Source: Axinella damicornis (lineage: Eukaryota > Porifera > Demospongiae > Axinellida > Axinellidae). From it: a DNA stretch of 64,000 bases. The notes under the pieces were generated by a model. It was not told the DNA's origin and did no database searches. It worked only from the letters and a program-made list of their open reading frames with translations. Below, in pieces: positions 47,818 to 56,800 of the stretch. The translations under genes and the position numbers were made by a program. Within the stretch, counting starts at the first letter, position 1. Each line of letters starts with the position of its first letter. The DNA is taken from the NCBI GenBank assembly GCA_963931865.1, contig OZ007510.1, forward strand, positions 3,004,747 to 3,068,746, written 5' to 3'.

Positions 47818-50800
47818 TGCATCCACCTGATGTCACTCACGTGATGAATGATACCAGGCCTTCCCCGTTCTTCGGCACTTTTCTGCATACGTGTACTATT
47901 GTCAATGCAAACCGAAGAACAGAAAGAATTGGGTAGTCCTGGGAACGAGGCTACACATACATCATATCACGCTTCTGAGCATGCGCAGTACAATATGCCA
48001 GGTCCATTGCATCTACACTGCATGCTCTCTATTTTATTGCAAGTAAGGTAGCGCCACAGGTTGCAACACACTACCATGTGAAGAGCTGAAGGAGGTGGGG
48101 TGCAGGGCTGGTTGACCAGAAGGGTGTTGTAGGCCGGGTTGAACCTTTCCGTCACAATATACTACCCACAGGGCGGAGTCCGGCTAATTATTACAGGTAG
48201 CCAATGGCTTATGAGGCTGTAAATGGATCAAGAATCTGTTGCTTGGCAACTGTAGGCGAGTCTAGCCGCTAGCCCTTCTCTGCCTGGCTAGTCACACATG
48301 CAAAGCCAAAGCCGCCCACGGAAGACGGAGAGGGTCTAACAAACAACAATTGCACTAGATTTCGTTTCTCTGGATTCAAGCTGCGTGCAGAAGACGGAGA
48401 GGGGGAAGCATTGCACTAATTTTTGTTTCTCTGGAATTCCAAAGTTTTCTTTTCACACATACTTTCCACCTACGTGACCCGCAACCGCATGATGGCAACA
48501 ATGGCGGAGACTTGTGCTATTTTGTGCAATAAGCCAATGGGTCAGCTGAGAGACAGGTTTGGGAAGGCCACACAGCTTGGAAGAGTGGTAGAGGAATGTG
48601 TGCAAACGCAGCCAGCACTGTGTGAATACTCACCCACGATCGCTCTCTAGCGTATTTGGCGGCCTCCTTCCCTCCATGGCCGTTGAAAGCCCCTACGAAG
48701 GCCTGATTACGCAGATAAGGGTACTTCCAGAGCTCTAGCTCTTTGTTTGGGCGTAACTTCACGGTGAGATAGTCCTCCATATGTTGCCTCTGACCGGCGT
48801 CGGTTTCGGCTGTTCCATCTTGCTGTGCTGTGTGCAATCATATCCACTATGGCTACCAAAAAGTGCAAGGCCAATGAAATGGAAGTCAGTGAAGTATCTG
48901 CTCCACAGGAGTGACAAGCCACGGTGTTGTCACAGAACTATCACTGGTCAAATGCAGTAAAAAAAAACTCCTAAATAAAATACTTTGATGGAAAACTCAG
49001 TTACGCATGCAGATGGTTAATTTTCTATCTAGCTCTTGAAGTTTCAGGTGACATTGGAGCACCAGATAATGTTCTGCAGGTGCTTAGTTTGGTCGACCTC
49101 TTGTTGCTTCTTGAACTTGGCGGCTTTGTGATCTTGAAGCAACTTCGCCTCACTGGTATTCCATAGTATTTCCCACAGAAATGGCTTTGTGAGACCCCAC
49201 CCCACCTCAAAGCTTGATGGTTCAGACGGTCACAGGTACCACTTGGTAATGGAGAAGTTGGAAGGAGAGTGGGAAGCACCGTCTCATTTGCTTTTTTCAG
49301 TCCGGAGACAACATTAGATACTCTGTCTTGTGAGTAAAAATGATTGATCGATTTCTACGCCTGTCCTCTCAGCTGCAACACCCGTGTGGAAATCCTCTGA
49401 CGTGTCAGGAAGAACATGGTGACCGCTGTCTTGATGTCAATGTTTCCTAGAGTGTCATTCATTCTTGTGAATTCCTGTCGACACTACTAGCCGTGATCTT
49501 TGCTCGGAAGGTTAATTATACTCATGAAACCTCCAAATTAAACACAATCAATGGATATCATAGATAAGCTAGCTAGCTACATGCATGAAAAGTTAATTGT
49601 CTGTGGTGTCACAGATGAGAGCTTTCAGCATTCTGATGTCCCACCTGTACTTTAATCTCAAGAGTCGACTTTTGATTATCACGACTTGTGGGACATCCAG
49701 CGCATTAGGGAAAGCTACGGGAGGCATGAATACCCAATTTAGAAACTCATTCTCAAGGTCAAGGGGAATGTTTCTGCCGAGGCCACCTTTTCAGTTGCAT
49801 ATGCGGTTCCACGTGAGCTGATGTGTCTTCTTGGGTGACAGCACAGTTGAGATCCAGGAAATCAGTCGAAATACTTCCAAAGCGTGCTTGGTTCGGCCAT
49901 TACCTCTGAAGTGGAGGAGTAGGAACTTCCAACACCTTATCAACCTGCCTCCATCACCTCTCCTGGCGTCATGGAAGTTCTCTGCCATCAGCCCATAGCC
50001 GATGACCAAGGAAGCATAAAGTGACCCGGTCGTTTGCTTCCAGACTGGCCACTCTGTGAAGAAGACAAGGCATCATCAGTGTCATACATACTGCACTTAC
50101 ATGAACTTCAAGACGTACTCGTCAACTATCTTGTCCGCTGTCTGCATCATGAAGTCGCAGAGTGTTGTGGGATCAGTAGGCACAGTAAGATTACTCCTTG
50201 TAGGTTCACCTTCCACTTAATGAACACATTAGTTTTCTTGATATGCCATTGCAGCAGAAACAATGTGAGCTGCTGTTACAGGTGTGTAGAAGTCCTGTCT
50301 GTACTTACATTGCCCTTGTCCATTTGGAGTAGGGATATCACTGCTTAGTGGCGTCAGCTCTTCAGCATGCATACATTGTTAGCACACTTGCAATTTTGCA
50401 GACAGATATCACAACAACAGACAGCCTGGAGCTCTGAAAGGAACTACCTTTTACAACAGCGTTTCCTCGCACATAGTCTCAAGCTGCATCACAGAGCTCC
50501 TCATCATGCCAAAGACGACCTTGCCTTTGGTAGTGACCTTGTTCACTGTCCGGAAGTCTTCCTCCATTCTTGCACTGTACGCTCAGATTTACTGATCAAC
50601 TTTCCGATTTCTTCTGCAGCTTTCATCTTCTTCATCTTACAAGTGTCAACAAAAGCATGGTGAAGCATCAAGACAGTGACATAACGTAATCTCGATGAAG
50701 AACACTCACCCACTCCTCAAAGTGCTGTGAGGCAATAGCAATGTCTTCAGTTGTCAGTGACTCATCTGGGTCAAAATAGGGATCATCACTGGAGCTTTCA

Positions 50801-53800
50801 TCGCGGTCTGAGTTTCATCCCTGCTCTGAGGCTCTTCATCAGATCTTACACGCTTCTGAGCTCTTGCATGTTCCAATTGAAGTCTTCTCTTCGTTTTAAG
50901 AGGCATAGCAACACTTCAAACACTAAAACAGCGGGTAAAACAACTGGAAACTAATGCAACTTCTTGAATGGGCTTTAATTAGAAAACGCACGCGGCAAAT
51001 CTGTGATCTGATTGGTCAATTACATAGCAACGAAATAAACAAAAATAAAAACGCCTAGAAACAGACTAACAATACTAATTGAAGCATGCTGATAATTTTC
51101 TTCAATGGTAGTCAAGGCCAATCTCTTATGGTTTCAGAGTTATGGCCAAATTGGAAGTTTATGCTCAGGTGCACCGTATACGCCACCATGGTTAGTATTC
51201 AAGTAGCACATGTGCGAGTGTGATGTCGATCACTCACACATCAAAGTCATGGCTAATTACAATTTTTTGCTAGATCTCTACCTTCTGCATCTGGCTTCTT
51301 GACCGGCCAGTCAGAGAGGGGCTAGTGACTAGACTGACAGGCACAAGTGACATTGAAGTATTGTAATGATGATCAAGATAAGGATTGTCTTGATCACCAT
51401 TGGCAGTTGTAGATCCACACACACTGAACAATAAGCCTATCACTGCCATATATAGCCTTGCATAAAATTAGTCATTATCATAATATTGTTATTAGCTCTA
51501 GCCAACTTATTTCTTCACAGTTCTGTCATTAGTATCCGAGACCTGCTTGCTTGGGTGACGTTTATGAACACAATGACACCGCAACTAACCCCAGAGGAAG
51601 TATTTTACCATGGTGCTCACCTCGTGTTCCTTGATGCCTTGGCCTGTGGAGATGTAGGAGACGGGACGAACATGAGGACTGCAGCTGTGTCGGTCCTCCT
51701 GGAGCTAATCGGCCGACACGGTGTTGTTCTACCTGATGACAAGGATGGATATGCAGAGATGGGGATGGAGTGTACCCATGAAGGAATGTTCGGCATTCCA
51801 CCATTCTACATTGAAAGAGGTTGTTGTTATTCCTGTGCCATTAGCTGTGTGTGGATATCTTTGCATTTGTCAGTGAATTAAAGTTATAATAATCCACTAT
51901 AGTTACCACATAGGTTTCATAGCAACTATGTATATCTGCTCATTGCTCCCCTCGGTATAGTATACCGATTAGCCTATAGCGTAAAGTTGTTCAGGGTCAT
52001 GGTGTTCACTGAACATTTTGTGTGCATATGACATCGACTTGACAACATTTCTATGCATGATAGAAGGTTCATCTCCATCCTGTTCAGGCTCCCTGGAGTG
52101 TTCATCCCCCACTGCCTACAATCTGGAGGCTCCTGGTCCCCGTACTAATGCCTTTCGGATCCTAAGGGCGATGCAGCTGGGCAAGCCTCTGCTGCTGGAG
52201 GGTGCTCCGGGTGTAGGGAAGACAAGTCTGGTGACTGCCCTGGCACAAGCTAGTGGTCATCCAGTTACCAGGATTAACCTGTCTGAACACACGGTAGGTT
52301 GAACTTTGTTGGCCCGTGAATTTCTTACAAGTGGTACAGACTGGCATCATGGATATATCTCTTGACATAATATTATTAGCATGACGAATGTACGTATTTT
52401 TTTCTTCAGGATGTCAGTGACCTCTTTGGCTCAGATCTTCCAGTTGAAGGAGGAAAAGGGGTGAACTTTGCGTGGAGGGATGGGCCATTTCTCAAGGCTC
52501 TCAAGAATGGTGACTGGATTCTTCTTGATGAGGTGTTTTGAGGCTTGTTATTTGTCACTCACTGGTATAATTTTTAGCAGTTTCATTTGCATTTTGCAGA
52601 TGAATCTGGCTTCTCAGTCTGTGTTGGAAGGTCTGAATGCCTGCCTTGATCATAGAGGAGAGGTAAGACACACTTTGTGCCTATATACATATATTAAGGT
52701 ATCCTTGCAAGCTATTTTTGTGCTATTTCCTCAGGTTTATATTCCAGAACTTGGAATGGCCTTCAAAGTTCAACTGGGAACTAGGCTTTTTGCTTGCCAA
52801 AATCCTTTGCAGCAAGGTGGGGGGAGAAAAGGCCTTCCGAAATCCTTTCTCAACAGATTTACTCAGGTAAAAAGCTCACTGGTCTCAGTCCCAGACCCAA
52901 ACCCCATCCTCAGTGTGGATTGCTACACATGCTGGATAGGAAGATTTAGTGCTAGTAGTTTGCATACTGCAGCTGTACTAGATTGCATACTGCAGCTGTA
53001 CTAGATTGCATACTGCAGCTGTACTAGATTGCATACTGCAGCTGTACTAGACTGTAATAGTTTGCATACTGCAGCTGTAATAGTTTGCATACTGCAGCTG
53101 TAATAGTTTGCATACTGCAGCTGTAATAGTTTGCATACTGCAGCTGTACTAGACTGTAATAGTTTGCATACTGCAGCTGTAATAGTTTGCATACTGCAGC
53201 TGTACTAGATTGCATACTGCAGCTGTACTAGACTGTAATAGTTTGCATACTGCAGCTGTAATAGTTTGCATACTGCAACTGTACTAGACTGTAATAGTTT
53301 GCATACTGCAGCTGTACTAGACTGTAATGTTTGTTGGTGGTTTATGATCATACAGCCAGCAGCGTATACACCTTACTTTCAATTTTGTCTGTGTGCGTGC
53401 ATATATTCAGTGTTGTTTAGAGCTTGGTTTTATTTGGCCTTCATTGGTATTGAATGATTATGAGATTGGTAGTGTATTGGAGCTTAAACCTACCGAATAA
53501 TATGCAAGCTGTCCAGGCAAGCTTGGTAGCAACTCGTCTGTTAGCTTATCTGTCTGTGTTACCATTTTTCCTTTATTTCCAGGTTTACGTGGATGTGTTA
53601 AGCTCTGAAGACCTGCTGCTGATTGTGTCAACCCTTTATCCATCGTTTGAACGCAACATGCTCCAGAAAATGATCACTTTCAATGCAAAAGTATGATATG
53701 AACTGTCAGTTTGAAACACTTTCATTGTTCTGAGATGTTTATTGTTTGTGTTTAGAGCTTACAGAATTGCAGAGTCGCTTGTGTATGGTATGGTTTTAAG

Positions 53801-56800
53801 TAAAGTAAGGTTTTCCTGCTTTTGAAGGTGGAAGCGCTGGTGAAACAAGAATGTGGAAGTGCACTGTGGGAATTCAACCTGAGAGATTTACTGAGATGGT
53901 GTGATCTCATATTCAGACATCAGGTATGTACTGTTCTTTCTGCATCCAATGTCATCAGAGAAGCACATGTGTAGTCTGATCAATTTACCTTTCAGTTGTT
54001 GGCTTACTTAACTCAATCACTTGCTTTCCTTATGCGCCTATACACCTTTAGCATGTAGTATTGATTCTTTTATGGGTGTGAAATTGGCCCCCAAGCTTGG
54101 CACTTCATCCTAACGTAATTGACTCGCATCTAGTTCCCAATGTACACTATATTTTGATATCCTTCGTGCTGCTCTGATTCTGCACAGTTGACCTGTTTAC
54201 TGATTCTGTGTATTGTTACCCTAGAATCCTAGTTGCTGGAACCCTGGACTGTTTGTGGACCTAATCTACTGTCGCAGACTAAGGAATAGCCACCTGCGGA
54301 GCATGGTGAGTTTATACATAACTACAAGCTTCACTCGCATGCCGGAGTGAAATGGACAAGCTTCAGGACGGTGTGAAGTACTGCCTTTTGTGTCCATAAC
54401 AGTGCATTCCATGTACTAATTTATGTACTGCGATACGGCAAGAGTTGGGCTTATAACGCCAGAAAGGAAGTAGAGCCAGGCTTTGTGTAGGATGTGATTA
54501 TTTAGCAATTGGTCAGCAGACCCTTGGACTACAAGGTGCATTGGTGTCATGGCTGCTGATGATTACCAGATATTCTGCCCTTGCAGGTACGCACGTCATT
54601 CATGGAGGTGTTTGAGTGTCCGCAGGGAGACCTGTACCTCCCTCCTTTGCCTTTGGGAGCATATTTTTGTGTGAACAAGAATACAGTCCAGGCAAGACTT
54701 TTTACTGTTGTGAATATTGATTACATCGTTAGGCACTACCTTCACCCCACTTTGTATTAAGGAAGGTACATTTGTTTACTCTTCTTCGGTGCACAAGTTT
54801 TGCTGCTTATACATAATAGGTCAACGGTAGCCATCAGTATACTGAAACAAGCCTGTATATTCAGAGTAGTAGTATAATTATGAGCCACTTTTACGATGTA
54901 CTATATTGACCTCGCTTAATTTCCTAAGTAGCCCTCTGAAGGACACCCTTCTGGTTCAGTTTTTGGGGTAGGGTTGAATTCACCCTGAGAAGAAAACTCA
55001 CTAGTGGGGCTAGAATCTGGGACCTCTTAGTTCCACAGTCCATCACTTTAGCCACTTAATTGGCCACCAAGCGACCAAATCCTATTATGTATTAATTGAT
55101 ATCAGCTGGTGTATTGGTGTAGTGGAGCCTTGTTGTGGTTGTTATGGTGGATCAATGTTGCCGACTGCCATCCACCAATTTACAGGTTGGACACACCATA
55201 CTTCACAGAGAAACGTACCTTGATCAAGAAGATAATGCTCCGCGACTGCTTCCTCTGTACTGCCAGATGCCAGAGCTTGAAGCCCTCATGACCTGTGTAC
55301 AGAGGAGGTGGATGGCAATCCTGGTGTGTCTTACCTGTACATAGATTAACAATAACTGTTGAATACTATATAGCTACATGTATTGATAATAGCTGTGTTG
55401 TGAGTGCAAGGCTGAATGAATTGAAAGTCGCAGCCATGATACTTTTACTAAGAGTACATTCTTATTATTTCTGTCTAGGTTGGAGGAAGTTGTAGTGGCA
55501 AATGCTCCACCGTGAGAACTCTGGCTAGCCTAACGGGACACAAGTTGCTTGAATTTCCAATGAACAGTGACACTGATGTGACAGAACTCCTTGGAGGATT
55601 TGAACAGGTATAATACTGTGTGGGCAGCTATGTCGAAGAGAACCCCCCAAAAATGGGGAGGTGTTTGTGTGTGTGTGTGGTATGTAACTTTATGAGTGCT
55701 GTGAATGTTGGTACGTATTGTAACTTGGACTGCTGAGTAACAAAAAGCCTTGAAGAGACAGCTGTTTGGTCTCGGCAGACAATACAGTGGACCAGTGCTG
55801 AGCCCACCAATGAGAGAGCACGTGTTAGGAATGTAGTTTGTCTACACAAAGATTCGTGTATTCTCGTGTCTGCAATACTAGTCGTTCACCCTCACCCCAC
55901 AATGCTAAGTACATGTATCTCCTAGTATTGAATCCCATGAACAGGATCTAACGTGGAGCCTTTATCTCTATGGTAATGTGTTATGTCATGTGCCACCAGG
56001 TGAACTTCAGCCGGCACTGTAGCAACCTGGCCAGCATGGCATTGGATGTGACCCGGTGCATTCAGGGATCGCTGACAAGAGACCAGGCAGCTGATCCGGT
56101 GTACCACCAGTCTTGTGCAGCACTGGATTTACTGGCAAAGAAATTATCAACTGGTTTCTCCCCTGCAAGTACGTGAGACAAAGAAGCTGCATCAGCACTC
56201 ATATGAGTGTAATCAAAGTCAAAGGGCATTTCTATATAAACGCAACACATGTCCAGGTACTCACTACGTTACATCACCTCCCCACGCTCAATCCGAACAT
56301 GTAGTAATTAGTCTGTATGATGGTGTAAGGGGTAGTGGCATGTGACAACTGGGTCTTGCCAATCAGTGGCTTTTGGGTTTCGTTGGTCTCATGGAGGTGA
56401 TTTGTTAGTTTGGATTGATGTGAAACCCTTTTACTGCAACTAAGTTTCTGCCTTTCAACTGTTCCGTTGTCTCGATTACATATTTCTGTTGTTCACATGC
56501 TTTTCTACAATACTGATTACACACTGCTCCCTATCCTTGCAAGCACTGTGAGTACATAACAGATCTTGTCACGCTGTCAAGATTTTACACTTCTTTCTTT
56601 GTAGTGTGCTTGGAGGATTGTAGTCCACAACAAGTGGCAGTGTTGTGCAAGGAACTGAAAGCTATTCTGCTACGCATTGGTGATATCTCATCAGAATTGA
56701 ACACAACATTACCATATCGTACGCCTGTCCAATAAATGTGTCTAAATTTGGAACGAAACTGACAGCTGCTTTTCTCTCTGCCACCTACGTACAGGAATAT

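Larger units (their letters stand above)
47954..51520. other. MDN1 intron with orphan gene fragments
   Basis: Contains a PP2C-like exon on the minus strand (48.6 kb) and a decayed repeat-type ORF (48.9-50.9 kb, minus). The stretches 47960-48500 and 50960-51480 show no gene. At 48317-48460 two copies of 'gaagacggagaggg' and 'tttcgtttctctgg(a)' mark a small duplication. Confidence 0.55.
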
